From Metabacillus idriensis (GTDB lineage Bacteria > Bacillota > Bacilli > Bacillales > Bacillaceae), in assembly GCF_009674765.1 (NCBI RefSeq), contig NZ_WKKF01000002.1:434001-498000 (forward strand): a DNA stretch of 64,000 nt. Direction: 5' to 3'. A program made the position numbers and the translations under genes. This document shows, one piece after another, positions 52,331-60,914 of the stretch (position 1 is its first letter; each line of letters opens with the position of its first letter). Under the pieces are notes generated by a model, which was not told the DNA's origin, made no database searches, and saw nothing but the letters and a program-made list of their open reading frames with translations.

Positions 52331-53458
52331 ATGACTTTACAAGCTATGACTGCAAAAGAAGTAACCAAAAAAGTGTTTAACAAAGAAGCATTATTTATTT
52401 TGGATGTGCGCAACGAAAGTGATTTTCAGGATTGGAAAATCGAAGGTGAAAACTTCAGCTATCTGAATGTCCCTTATTTTGATTTGCTTGATGGCGTAGA
52501 AGAAATTATGGGAAGCATTCCTGCAGATCAAGAAGTGTTAGTTGTGTGTGCTAAAGAAGGATCTTCCATTATGGTGGGCGAGATGCTTGCAGAGGAAGGG
52601 CTGTCTGTATCTTATCTAAAAGGCGGAATGAAAGCCTGGAGTGAGCATTTAGAGCCTGTAAAAGTTGGAGATTTAAAGGATGGCGGCGAAATTTATCAAT
52701 TCGTGCGCATCGGAAAAGGCTGTCTTTCTTATATGATTATCTCAAATAATGAAGCAGCAATTATTGATTCAACGCGTATGACGGATATTTACCTTGAGTT
52801 TGCACAGGAAAAGGGTGCAGAAATAAAGCATGTATTTGACACGCATCTTCATGCCGATCATATTTCGGGCGGCAGAATCATCTCTGAAAAAATGAATGCA
52901 GCATACTGGCTGCCTCCTAAAGATGCAGGAGAAGTTACATTTGATTACAAGCCATTAGAAGGCGGAACAGATGTCACAATCGGCCGTACAACAATTAATA
53001 TTCATGCTTTGTATTCTCCTGGCCACACGATCGGATCTACATCATTTGTGATTGATGAGAAGTTCCTGCTTTCAGGAGATATCCTATTCATTGATTCAAT
53101 TGGAAGACCTGATCTTGCTGGTATGGCAGAAGACTGGGTGGGTGATTTGAGAGAAAGTCTTTATACACGTTATAAAGAGTTATCTGAAGAGTTAATCGTC
53201 CTTCCGGCACACTTTATGATCATTGATGAACTGAATGATGATGGCAGTGTTTCTGAAAAATTGGGTGTCCTGTTTGCAAAGAACCACGGTTTAAACATTG
53301 AAGACGAAAACGAATTCAGAAAGCTTGTTACTGAGAATTTACCCCCTCAGCCAAATGCTTATCAGGAAATCCGTGAAACAAACATGGGGAAAATCAATCC
53401 TGATGAGGAAAAACAGCGTGAAATGGAAATTGGTCCAAATCGCTGTGCAGTACGATAA
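52331..53458 (+). CDS. yrkH: Rhodanese-metallo-beta-lactamase fusion, probable persulfide dioxygenase (YrkH-like)
   Basis: 375 residues. N-terminal rhodanese (1-~110; [20 protein letters not shown], loop VVCAKEGSS with Cys), then an ETHE1-type metallo-beta-lactamase domain (~125-340; [41 protein letters not shown]). The RPDL signature is typical of persulfide dioxygenases that oxidise low-molecular-weight persulfide to sulfite. The domain order is the reverse of CstB, also present here at 55141. Confidence 0.9.
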   Translation: MTLQAMTAKEVTKKVFNKEALFILDVRNESDFQDWKIEGENFSYLNVPYFDLLDGVEEIMGSIPADQEVLVVCAKEGSSIMVGEMLAEEGLSVSYLKGGMKAWSEHLEPVKVGDLKDGGEIYQFVRIGKGCLSYMIISNNEAAIIDSTRMTDIYLEFAQEKGAEIKHVFDTHLHADHISGGRIISEKMNAAYWLPPKDAGEVTFDYKPLEGGTDVTIGRTTINIHALYSPGHTIGSTSFVIDEKFLLSGDILFIDSIGRPDLAGMAEDWVGDLRESLYTRYKELSEELIVLPAHFMIIDELNDDGSVSEKLGVLFAKNHGLNIEDENEFRKLVTENLPPQPNAYQEIRETNMGKINPDEEKQREMEIGPNRCAVR

Positions 53459-53484
53459 CTCAAACAAATAGGAGGAATTTAGAC

Positions 53485-53712
53485 ATGGAAACAGCAAAAG
53501 TATTAGATGCAAAAGGACTGGCATGTCCGATGCCGATCGTGAAAACAAAGAAAGCAATGAATGACCTTGAAAGCGGTCAGGTGCTTGAAATTCATGCAAC
53601 AGATAAAGGGGCTAAAAATGACCTCGCTGCATGGGCAAAATCCGGAGGACATGAGCTTGTAAAACACGAAGAAGAAAGCAATGTATTCAAGTTCTGGATT
53701 AAAAAAGGATAA
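53485..53712 (+). CDS. yrkI: TusA-like sulfur carrier protein, second stand-alone copy (YrkI-like)
   Basis: 75 residues, DAKGLACPMPIVKTKKAMND with the sulfur-binding Cys, almost the same as the copy at 49821. TAGGAGGAATTTAGAC ribosome site. Third TusA module of the island, counting yrkF. Followed by a terminator before yrkJ. Confidence 0.92.
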   Translation: METAKVLDAKGLACPMPIVKTKKAMNDLESGQVLEIHATDKGAKNDLAAWAKSGGHELVKHEEESNVFKFWIKKG

Positions 53713-53716
53713 AAAG

Positions 53717-53743
53717 AAGGGAACCATGTAAGGTTCCCTTTTC
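53717..53743 (+). terminator. Terminator between yrkI and yrkJ
   Basis: AAGGGAACC atgtaa GGTTCCCTT then TTC. Possibly leaky, since yrkJ has no clear operator of its own. Confidence 0.75.
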
Positions 53744-53761
53744 TTATAAGGAGGTACAACC

Positions 53762-54538
53762 ATGGATTTTGCATTTATCATAACCATTTTCTTAATCGGT
53801 TTTATCGGTTCTTACATTTCCGGTATGCTCGGGATTGGCGGTTCTATCATCAAATATCCGATGCTACTTTATATACCGCCGTTGTTTGGTTTAGCAGCTT
53901 TCAGCGCACATGAGGTATCAGGCATCAGTGCGGTTCAAGTTTTCTTTGCCACTATAGGCGGGGTATGGGCCTACAGAAAAGGCGGATACTTAAATAAAAC
54001 GCTTATCATCTATATGGGTGCAAGCATTCTGATTGGAAGCTTTATCGGAGGATTCGGTTCAAAGACGATGTCTGAGGAGGGAATCAACCTCATCTATGGT
54101 ATCCTCGCACTAATTGCGGCTATTATGATGTTTATACCTAAAAAGGGGATCGATGACATTCCGCTTGATCAGGTTATCTTTAATAAATGGCTTGCAGCTG
54201 TCCTTGCTTTAATCGTAGGTGTTGGGTCTGGGATCGTAGGTGCTGCCGGTGCATTCTTATTGGTGCCGATCATGCTTGTAGTACTGAAGATTCCTACACG
54301 CATGACGATTGCGTCGTCTCTCGCCATCACGTTCATATCATCAATAGGCGCGACAGTCGGGAAAATCACCACAGGACAGGTTGACTATTACCCTGCGCTT
54401 ATCATGGTTGTGGCAAGTTTAATTGCTTCTCCTCTTGGTGCGATTGCAGGGAAAAAAGTAAATACGAAAGTGCTTCAAATCATCCTCGCGGTCCTGATTT
54501 TTGCTACTGCAGTGAAGATTTGGATGGACATTTTATAA
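53762..54538 (+). CDS. yrkJ: TauE/SafE-family sulfite exporter (YrkJ-like)
   Basis: 258 residues, about eight membrane helices in two halves, with [20 protein letters not shown] and [20 protein letters not shown], the glycine-rich repeats of TauE/SafE proteins. Probable exporter of sulfite or related sulfur anions made by the dioxygenases. ATAAGGAGGTACAACC precedes the ATG. Confidence 0.9.
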   Translation: MDFAFIITIFLIGFIGSYISGMLGIGGSIIKYPMLLYIPPLFGLAAFSAHEVSGISAVQVFFATIGGVWAYRKGGYLNKTLIIYMGASILIGSFIGGFGSKTMSEEGINLIYGILALIAAIMMFIPKKGIDDIPLDQVIFNKWLAAVLALIVGVGSGIVGAAGAFLLVPIMLVVLKIPTRMTIASSLAITFISSIGATVGKITTGQVDYYPALIMVVASLIASPLGAIAGKKVNTKVLQIILAVLIFATAVKIWMDIL

Positions 54539-54545
54539 GAAAAGG

Positions 54546-54570
54546 AGCGGATATAATTCCGCTGCTTTTT
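54546..54570. terminator. Short terminator between convergent yrkJ and the DUF202 gene
   Basis: AGCGG atataatt CCGCT followed by GCTTTTTAG. Confidence 0.65.
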
Positions 54571-54573
54571 AGG

Positions 54574-54933
54574 TTAAATAATAATCATAAAATAAAAGGC
54601 AAAGCCCAAAATGAATACTAAGATAATAAACGAGAGAAAAATAACAATATTCTTCGACGGCTCAAACGTCTGAGCATCAATCTGCTTCATTTTTTTCAAA
54701 TAGTCAAAAGTAGAAAAAAGGACAATCGCTATTCCTGAGATGATCGAAACAATCCCAGTGCCCATTGTAATGGTGTCTGCAAGAGAGGAAAGCTTTGACA
54801 AAAAGGTGAAATGGATGTTCGTCATCAAAAACCCAATACCAATTATGGCAATAGAGGTTCTGATCCATGCAAGGTAGGTTCTTTCATTCGCAAGATGCTG
54901 CTGTATGTAATTTGAACTGATGGTTTTATTCAT
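54574..54933 (-). CDS. DUF202/YidH-family small membrane protein
   Basis: 119 residues from the ATG at 54933 (GAGGTGAG upstream; a GTG three codons earlier is possible). HLANERTYLAWIRTSIAIIG is the DUF202 signature, followed by three membrane helices. Function unknown. Operator 5 lies in its upstream region, so it belongs to the sulfur regulon. Confidence 0.87.
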   Translation of the reverse strand: MNKTISSNYIQQHLANERTYLAWIRTSIAIIGIGFLMTNIHFTFLSKLSSLADTITMGTGIVSIISGIAIVLFSTFDYLKKMKQIDAQTFEPSKNIVIFLSFIILVFILGFAFYFMIII

Positions 54934-54970
54934 TTTACTCACCTCATAATTTAAGTTCTACCTTTATTAA

Positions 54971-54986
54971 ATACTATATAGGGTAT
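54971..54986 (-). promoter_or_regulatory. CstR-type operator 5
   Basis: ATACTATATAGGGTAT in the divergent region, 38 bp from the DUF202 start. Confidence 0.72.
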
Positions 54987-55089
54987 TTATACAAATGAAT
55001 TTATCTTATAAAAGTTTTCCCTGAATATGAAGCTTCATGACAAAAAATGTTTTGTTTGTAAAAAGAAAGGAAATAAGATATATATATAT

Positions 55090-55105
55090 ATACATAGGGG
55101 GGTAT
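55090..55105 (+). promoter_or_regulatory. CstR-type operator 6
   Basis: ATACATAGGGGGGTAT, 35 bp upstream of the cstB start and directly after an alternating TA tract. Confidence 0.75.
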
Positions 55106-55140
55106 TTATTTCCCTGAAAAAATGCATAGGAGGCTTCAAT

Positions 55141-56553
55141 ATGTTCTTTCGTTCATTTTTTGATGAAAACCTTGCACACATGTCCTATTTAATCGGGTGT
55201 CAAAAAACAGGTGAGGCTTTAGTGGTAGATCCTGCGCGGCACATTGCGCCTTATCTTGAAACAGCAAAGAAAGAGGGATTTGATATATCGGCAATCACTG
55301 AAACTCATATTCATGCTGATTATGTGTCTGGTTCCAGGGAGCTTGCTAAAACGACAAATGCTAAGTTATTTTTATCAGATGAAGGCGATGAAAACTGGAA
55401 GTATGCGTTCGCAGATGAGTTCGATCATCAATTAATCAAAGATGGTTCGCACTTTATGATAGGCAAAATCGAGATGAAAGTGATACATACACCTGGCCAT
55501 ACACCAGAGAGTCTTTCATTTCTGCTGACAGATAAGGGCGGAGGCTCAGATGTTCCGATGGGAATTTTTACGGGAGATTTCGTTTTTGTCGGAGACGTCG
55601 GGAGGCCTGATCTCCTTGAAAAGGCAGCGGGTGTGTCAGGAACTGCTGAAACAGGTGCGGCTTCGATGTTTGATTCTATTTGGAAATTCAAAGAACTGCC
55701 TGACTACTTGCAGGTATGGCCCGCCCATGGAGCAGGCAGTTCCTGCGGAAAGTCGCTTGGAGCGGTACCTGTTACAACAGTCGGATACGAAAAGATGAAC
55801 AATTGGGCCTTTCAGTTTGAAAATAAGGACGAGTTTGCAGAAGAACTGCTGAAAGGACAGCCAGAGCCTCCGAAATATTTTGCGCTAATGAAAAAAGTAA
55901 ACAAAGAAGGACCGGAGTTTCTGAAGGAAAAGGAACTGCACAAATTAACTTCCGTAAAAGAGCTTGATGAGCGCGAAGGAATTCAGATCATCGATCTAAG
56001 ACCTTCTGAATCGTTCAAGAAGAAGCACTATAAAGGAAGCCTGAACATTCCTTTCGCTAAAACCTTTGCTAATTGGTCAGGGTGGTTATTAAATTATGAT
56101 CAGCCCGCCATTTTAATCTGTGAAAGCACCCAGCTGGAACAAGCTGAAAGAATGCTTGAATCAGTGGGGTTTGATGGGGCTGAAGCTTATATTGAGCCAG
56201 ATGCAATTGAACAGCTTGATCAGTATGAATCCTATGAAGAGATTTCTGCAGCAGAAGCTGATGAAAAACTGAGGATGAATCCTGATGAGTACGCAGTGAT
56301 TGACGTCAGAAATGATGCAGAATGGGAACAGGGTCATATCCTGGATGCCAAACATATTATGTTAGGCACTATCAGCGATCGAATCGATGAAATTCCTAAA
56401 GATAAAAAGCTGCTTGTCCATTGTCAATCTGGTGTTCGATCTGCGATTGGGATGAGTCTTTTGCAGGCGGAAGGGTTTAAAAATGCCATCAATATAAAAG
56501 GCGGATACGCATCATGGGAAAACGGAAATCTTCCAACGACAAAAGGGGAGTAA
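55141..56553 (+). CDS. cstB: CstB-like persulfide dioxygenase-rhodanese
   Basis: 470 residues from the ATG at 55141 (ATAGGAGGCTTCAAT upstream); the longer upstream frame crosses the operator. Three domains: ETHE1-type metallo-beta-lactamase (~1-245; ETHIHADYVSGS, IHTPGHTPES, GDFVFVGDVGRPDLL), a rhodanese-like domain whose catalytic loop ICESTQLEQ looks degenerate (~260-365), and an active C-terminal rhodanese (VHCQSGVRS, Cys428). This is the S. aureus CstB order. Converts persulfide to sulfite and thiosulfate. The residue after HAD is Tyr instead of His, which affects only the second metal position not used by such dioxygenases. Confidence 0.88.
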   Translation: MFFRSFFDENLAHMSYLIGCQKTGEALVVDPARHIAPYLETAKKEGFDISAITETHIHADYVSGSRELAKTTNAKLFLSDEGDENWKYAFADEFDHQLIKDGSHFMIGKIEMKVIHTPGHTPESLSFLLTDKGGGSDVPMGIFTGDFVFVGDVGRPDLLEKAAGVSGTAETGAASMFDSIWKFKELPDYLQVWPAHGAGSSCGKSLGAVPVTTVGYEKMNNWAFQFENKDEFAEELLKGQPEPPKYFALMKKVNKEGPEFLKEKELHKLTSVKELDEREGIQIIDLRPSESFKKKHYKGSLNIPFAKTFANWSGWLLNYDQPAILICESTQLEQAERMLESVGFDGAEAYIEPDAIEQLDQYESYEEISAAEADEKLRMNPDEYAVIDVRNDAEWEQGHILDAKHIMLGTISDRIDEIPKDKKLLVHCQSGVRSAIGMSLLQAEGFKNAINIKGGYASWENGNLPTTKGE

Positions 56554-56561
56554 ATAATATA

Positions 56562-56599
56562 GAAAGGGCAGTGTCAAAATTGACGCTGCCCTTCTTTCC
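56562..56599. terminator. Terminator of cstB
   Basis: GAAAGGGCAGTGTCAA...TTGACGCTGCCCTTC stem, T-rich on both sides; between convergent genes. Confidence 0.9.
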
Positions 56600-56610
56600 T
56601 TAGCAGGTAT

Positions 56611-57144
56611 TCAGTATTTCGTTTCTCCAATGGCTGAGATAATGGACCCAATCGCCTGAATCCAGCTTCCGACAGTGTTGATGTTACCGGGATCTTCATT
56701 CCGAAGCTGCATGCCGCCAGCAATGGCCTGCATGGAATTTCCTATTGCCTGAAGAAGATTGCCGTATATACTGTACAGCTGTTCGATCGACTTCTCCTGC
56801 TCTAATGAATATGCAATGCCTAAACCCCCACCTGTCGCCTGAAGGAGATTGCCTTGAACATCAAGAAGTGTCTGAGTGCGTTCGCTGAAATCAATGATAA
56901 TTCCTGTGACAACTGTTGAGTTCCCAATTGCCTGAATCATATTGCCGATTTTATTTAAGTTAAATGAGTCAATTGTATCTGCAAGGATTGCATTGCCAGT
57001 CCCCTGCAGAACATTCCCCCATAAATTTAAGTTTTCAAGCTGCTGATCTGTGAGGACATTTGAGGGTGTGCTTCCAACAGCCGCAGTCACTGTCCCAATT
57101 GCCTGGATCCATGCTCCAAATACAGCTTTATCTTTATTGCTCAT
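56611..57144 (-). CDS. Repetitive DUF6944-like protein (G-N-x-L-Q-A-x-G-N repeats)
   Basis: 177 residues made of at least six spaced repeats: GAWIQAIGTVTAAVG, GNVLQGTGNAILA, GNMIQAIGNSTVV, GNLLQATGGGLGI, GNLLQAIGNSMQAI and GSWIQAIGSIISAIG, about 25-32 residues apart. No signal peptide, no cysteine, few charges inside the repeats. Function unknown; the pattern suggests a glycine-zipper-like amphipathic helical array that may sit on or in membranes, possibly in spores. The ribosome site before the ATG is weak. Confidence 0.8.
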   Translation of the reverse strand: MSNKDKAVFGAWIQAIGTVTAAVGSTPSNVLTDQQLENLNLWGNVLQGTGNAILADTIDSFNLNKIGNMIQAIGNSTVVTGIIIDFSERTQTLLDVQGNLLQATGGGLGIAYSLEQEKSIEQLYSIYGNLLQAIGNSMQAIAGGMQLRNEDPGNINTVGSWIQAIGSIISAIGETKY

Positions 57145-57353
57145 CGTTTGACCGCCTACTCTGCAGTTCTCCGCTACTATTTTATAAGATATGCAAAGGC
57201 AAATATGAGTGTAACTTTTCGGTCAATAAATTGGCGCTTGTCTCATTTTTCATTAAAGAAAAGTCTTTCCTGACAAGCAAAGAAAAGAGTTTTCAATCTC
57301 ACAGTCTCTTGTTAAAATTAGGGAGATGCAAAACAAGGAAGGATGAAAAAGCC

Positions 57354-57968
57354 ATGTTTAAAAAACTAGCTTCAGAGGCATTAGGGTTATCCGATATTGG
57401 TACGATTATTAGTCCGGCTGATTATGACAAAACGGATGCAGATGATTATGTGATGCATGAGGATAATGAGAAGATCTATTTTTTAATTAAGACAAAGGCA
57501 GATGAATATTGCTTTACAAATCTTTCTTTTATTCATGTAGATGGGGCAAATGCTGTCTCTTCTAAAAGAACTCTCAAACGCTATCCTTACGCACAGTATA
57601 AATTTTCAGATGTAATGCTTGAGACAGCCGGTAAAATCGATATGGATGTAGAAATAAAATTCAGCCTAGGCAGCCAAAGGTTTGATATTGATGTAAGAAA
57701 AGATCAAATTGAACAGCTGAAAGACTTATATAAATCACTTCTTCGCATTGCTGAAATCACACATGAAAATGCTATATACATAGATATGGCATCAAGCAGC
57801 CTTGATAAAGCCGTAAACATCCTTCAAAACTCAAGAACAGACAACAATAAGCTCTCTGATACATACAGAGACCTGACTGATTTTGGTTTTACTTGGATGA
57901 CTTCTGTCCGCGAGCAGTATCATATTAAAGATTTCGGCGAAGTTTTTGAAAAATATATAAATAACTGA
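57354..57968 (+). CDS. yvbH: PH-domain protein YvbH
   Basis: 204 residues from the ATG at 57354 (AAGGAAGG upstream), the same length as B. subtilis YvbH. N-terminal bacterial PH domain (~1-120; DYVMHEDNEKIYFLIKTKAD, YPYAQYKFSDV) and a C-terminal helical oligomerisation region (DIDVRKDQIEQLKDLYKSLL). Cytoplasmic; ligand unknown. Frame upstream of 57354 overlaps the opposite gene and is not coding. Confidence 0.88.
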   Translation: MFKKLASEALGLSDIGTIISPADYDKTDADDYVMHEDNEKIYFLIKTKADEYCFTNLSFIHVDGANAVSSKRTLKRYPYAQYKFSDVMLETAGKIDMDVEIKFSLGSQRFDIDVRKDQIEQLKDLYKSLLRIAEITHENAIYIDMASSSLDKAVNILQNSRTDNNKLSDTYRDLTDFGFTWMTSVREQYHIKDFGEVFEKYINN

Positions 57969-57973
57969 TGATA

Positions 57974-58009
57974 GAAAGTCTGCTCATATTCGGGCAGACT
58001 TTTTTTTTG
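57974..58009 (+). terminator. Terminator of yvbH
   Basis: GAAAGTCTGC...GCAGACTTT plus a run of T. Confidence 0.92.
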
Positions 58010-58015
58010 TTTAGA

Positions 58016-58183
58016 GAAATTATAAATTTTATAGATTGTGGATAGTGCAAAAAGGATATCTCCGGTAAGTGCCGGCGCCTAACTCCTCGGTCAGAACGGA
58101 ACTGCCGCCAAAGACAAAACCGGACTTTACTGTCAGAATCCTTTTCTGCCTGTCGGAGCAGGCCTTGGCGTCTGCGTTTTTGT
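58016..58183 (+). repeat. Interspersed hairpin repeat, copy F, with DnaA-box-like head
   Basis: Head GAAATTATAAATTTTATAGA then TTGTGGATAG (one mismatch to a DnaA box). Body GCGCCTAACTCCTCGGTCAG, AAAACCGGACTTT, TGCCTGTCGGAGCAGGCCTT. It sits between the yvbH terminator and the tetR gene, so it is probably part of the tetR upstream region. Confidence 0.85.
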
Positions 58184-58275
58184 CGAAAGAAAAAGATGGA
58201 TTAAACTGGATTTTAGAAGTATTATGTGACTATAAAAATAAATCAGTCACAGAGATTCAGAGAGGATTGAACCCA

Positions 58276-58878
58276 ATGCCAAGAGCATTTACAGAACACG
58301 AAAAACAAAGAATCAAAAAAGTTTTACTTGAAAAAGGCAAAGAGATGCTTGAACTTCACGGTATACGAAAAACAAACGTAGAAGATTTGACGAGAGCAGC
58401 CGGAATCTCTAAAGGGGCTTTTTATAAATTTTACCCGTCTAAGGAAGTGCTGTTCTTCGAAATTCTGGAGGAACTTGAAAACGAAATGCGCACGAAATTT
58501 TTCAGTGAATTATTCGTTCCGGAACTTTCACCGCGGGAAAGCTTTCAATCCAAAATGAGAGGCGCTTTTGCATTTATAGATGAAAATCCTTTAATGAGAA
58601 ATATCAGCTCTGATGAAATGAATCATTTGCTTAGAACACTGCCGAGAGAGAAATTAGAAGCTCACTCCCAAAATGATGATCGGGAAATCAGAACCTTAGT
58701 AACAGCATGGAAAGAGAAGGGATACTTGAAGGATTATGACCCTGATACTGTAGCAGCATTTATCAAAAGCCTGTTTCTTCTTGCCATGCAAAAGCAGGAA
58801 ATTGGGAGAGAACATCCAAAGGTGATGAACATGATTCTGGAGATGGCTAGTCAACATTTGGTCAATGACGGGGAGTGA
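58276..58878 (+). CDS. TetR/AcrR family regulator
   Basis: 200 residues from the ATG at 58276 (AGAGAGG upstream); the frame upstream to 58069 passes through repeat F and is not coding. N-terminal helix-turn-helix GIRKTNVEDLTRAAGISKGA with FYKFYPSKEVLFFEIL, then a divergent all-helical ligand domain. It probably controls the ABC1 kinase gene 8 bp downstream. Confidence 0.92.
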   Translation: MPRAFTEHEKQRIKKVLLEKGKEMLELHGIRKTNVEDLTRAAGISKGAFYKFYPSKEVLFFEILEELENEMRTKFFSELFVPELSPRESFQSKMRGAFAFIDENPLMRNISSDEMNHLLRTLPREKLEAHSQNDDREIRTLVTAWKEKGYLKDYDPDTVAAFIKSLFLLAMQKQEIGREHPKVMNMILEMASQHLVNDGE

Positions 58879-58885
58879 GGAGCAA

Positions 58886-60496
58886 ATGAAAAATCAGCGC
58901 AAGTGGTATCGCATGTGGAAGATTCTATCTCTGGCTTTCACCGTTCTGGCCGAGGTATATTGGTACCGAATAGTAAGGAAGAAGGATAAAGATTGGGAAG
59001 AACTGTGGGTGAAAATCGGCAAGCGGTTTCGCCGGACCTTATTCGAATTAGAGGGTCTGCTGATTAAGGTGGGCCAGATTATGAGCATACGTGCAGATCT
59101 TCTTCCTGCCGGCTTTATAAAACAAATTGAGGATTTAGTTGATCAAGTGCCTTCTTCACCTTGGGAGGAAATGAGAGCAGTCCTTGCAAGAGAATGGGGC
59201 TGTGCAATTGAAGAAAAGGTTCGATTCATTCAGCCGGAAGCTGTAGCTTCAGCCTCAATTGGAGAAGTCTTTCAAGGTGAATTACTGGATGGAACAAAGG
59301 TTGCAATAAAAGTCATGCGCCCCACGATTAAATCAATTGTAAAATCCGATTTCCGGTCCCTCTATGTTGTGATGCTGGCTGCCCGTTACCTTGCCCCAGT
59401 TCCTAAAGGATTTATTGACTTTAGAATGCTTTATAAAGAGCTAAAACAAGTGATTGAGAGAGAATTGGACTTTTTGAAGGAAAAAGAAACAGCCAAACAC
59501 TTCAGTGAACGGTTTAAAACGGTTAAAAAGCTTAAAATTCCCCAGATTTATGAGAGTTTAAGTACATCTGAAGTTTTAGTAATGGAATGGGCGGACGGGG
59601 TGCGAATAACGGATGAGGATTTCATGGAAGAGAACGGAATTAACCGGATTGAGTTGGCCGAGCAGCTCTTTAGTCTGTTTTTGCCTCAATGGCTGGAACC
59701 GGGAATCTTTCATGCCGATCCCCATGCAGGAAATGTTTTGCTTCAGAAAGATGGTACGATTGTTCTTCTTGATTTCGGAATGATAGGAGAGATATCAAAA
59801 AAGGATGCTAAACATTTTCAGGAACTGCTTGCAGCCATTTTAATGAAGAATTACTCAAAAGCCGCGGATGTTCTATTAAACTTGGGCTTTTTACTTCCAG
59901 AGGCTGATCCTGCCGTTATTCAAAGAGTTCTTGAAGAGGCGCTGTCATTTGATCTTTCACAATTGAAGCAGCTCGATTTGATTGCTTTAAATAAAGAAAT
60001 AAATGATAGGGTTAAATCACTGCCCGTACAGGTTCCAACTCGTTTTGTCTTTTTAGGGCGCTCTTTCGTAACGATTGAAGGCATTGTCCGCACGATCAGT
60101 CCGGATCAGGAAACAATTGAGATCATCAAACCGGCATTCATTAGCTGGCTAAAGACAAGTGATGCCAATAAGTGGAGACTGCTGGTCAATTGGGTTTATT
60201 CACAGCCTGTGTTAAAAGCCTTGCCGATGTTTATAAATGACTTTATAAACTCAGGAAAAACAGAGAAACAGAACCAAAGGAAAGAATTTGAATTTATTAT
60301 CATTGAAAACCATAAGAAGTCCTCAATCTATTTTGGATTACTTGGAACTGCTGGGATTTTTATATCCATCCTTTTTCACCATAATATCTTGCTTTATGCT
60401 TCAGCAGGAGGGGCACTCCTTTCAGCTTTTGCTTATTTTTCTATTTCGGTAAAGGAAAGAAGATGGATGAAAAGGAATTTTTCTGAAAAGAAATAA
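58886..60496 (+). CDS. ABC1/UbiB-family atypical kinase
   Basis: 536 residues from the ATG at 58886 (GTGAGGAG upstream). KxGQ motif in LIKVGQIMSIRADLLP, alanine-rich loop SASIGEVFQGEL, VAIKVMRP lysine, catalytic HADPHAGNVLL and metal-binding LLDFGMIGE. Two hydrophobic helices close the C-terminus (~480-525). UbiB-type proteins affect isoprenoid-quinone or lipid metabolism through ATPase activity. Bacilli make menaquinone, so the role here is open. Confidence 0.93.
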   Translation: MKNQRKWYRMWKILSLAFTVLAEVYWYRIVRKKDKDWEELWVKIGKRFRRTLFELEGLLIKVGQIMSIRADLLPAGFIKQIEDLVDQVPSSPWEEMRAVLAREWGCAIEEKVRFIQPEAVASASIGEVFQGELLDGTKVAIKVMRPTIKSIVKSDFRSLYVVMLAARYLAPVPKGFIDFRMLYKELKQVIERELDFLKEKETAKHFSERFKTVKKLKIPQIYESLSTSEVLVMEWADGVRITDEDFMEENGINRIELAEQLFSLFLPQWLEPGIFHADPHAGNVLLQKDGTIVLLDFGMIGEISKKDAKHFQELLAAILMKNYSKAADVLLNLGFLLPEADPAVIQRVLEEALSFDLSQLKQLDLIALNKEINDRVKSLPVQVPTRFVFLGRSFVTIEGIVRTISPDQETIEIIKPAFISWLKTSDANKWRLLVNWVYSQPVLKALPMFINDFINSGKTEKQNQRKEFEFIIIENHKKSSIYFGLLGTAGIFISILFHHNILLYASAGGALLSAFAYFSISVKERRWMKRNFSEKK

Positions 60497-60520
60497 GCAT
60501 TTATTCTATATGTAATTCTT

Positions 60521-60910
60521 AGAGACTGGGACGTAACGATAATCTCCTGAATTAATGCCGAACATTGAATAGTGCGAAAACCATTAAAAGAAAGAGCTAT
60601 TTTCGCATAAATTGTTGTTTTTCATGATAATGTTGTCCGTTCCTTGCAGCGAGAGGAACTTGCTTTCCGCGGTCCGGCTGGGAGCCTCCTCGGCGTTGCC
60701 TGTGGGGTCTTCCAATTTGCTCTATTTCCCGCAGGAGTCAAGTTTATCCGCTGCAATCCACTTAAGGTTTCTAACATTTAGTACTGTAGCAACAATATTT
60801 ATGAAAAGAGCCAAAGAAAAAAATCCGAACTAAAACGAAATTCAAGTTGGAATTTCACATAATAGTTCGGATTTTTCTTTGGCTGAAAACCATTTGTCCC
60901 AGCCTCTTTC
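60521..60910. repeat. Nested hairpin element (MITE-like) between ABC1 kinase and HAD genes
   Basis: Outer ends AGAGACTGGGAC (60521) and GTCCCAGCCTCT (60896) are inverted repeats. Inside, 60640-60770 carries a GC-rich block (GCAGCGAGAGGAACTTGC, TTCCGCGG, GCCTCCTCGG, CCCGCAGGAGTC, CCGCTGCAATCCACTT) that I recognise as a common Bacillaceae intergenic repeat. At 60810-60883 lies a hairpin with a ~20-bp stem (GCCAAAG... with ATCCGAACTA / TAGTTCGGAT ...CTTTGGC). No gene is seen in 60497-60914. Confidence 0.75.
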
Positions 60911-60914
60911 TCTT

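Noticed and set aside
58069-58275. N-terminal extension of the TetR protein
   Set aside because: The added codons come from interspersed repeat F; the ATG at 58276 has the ribosome site and the typical TetR start.
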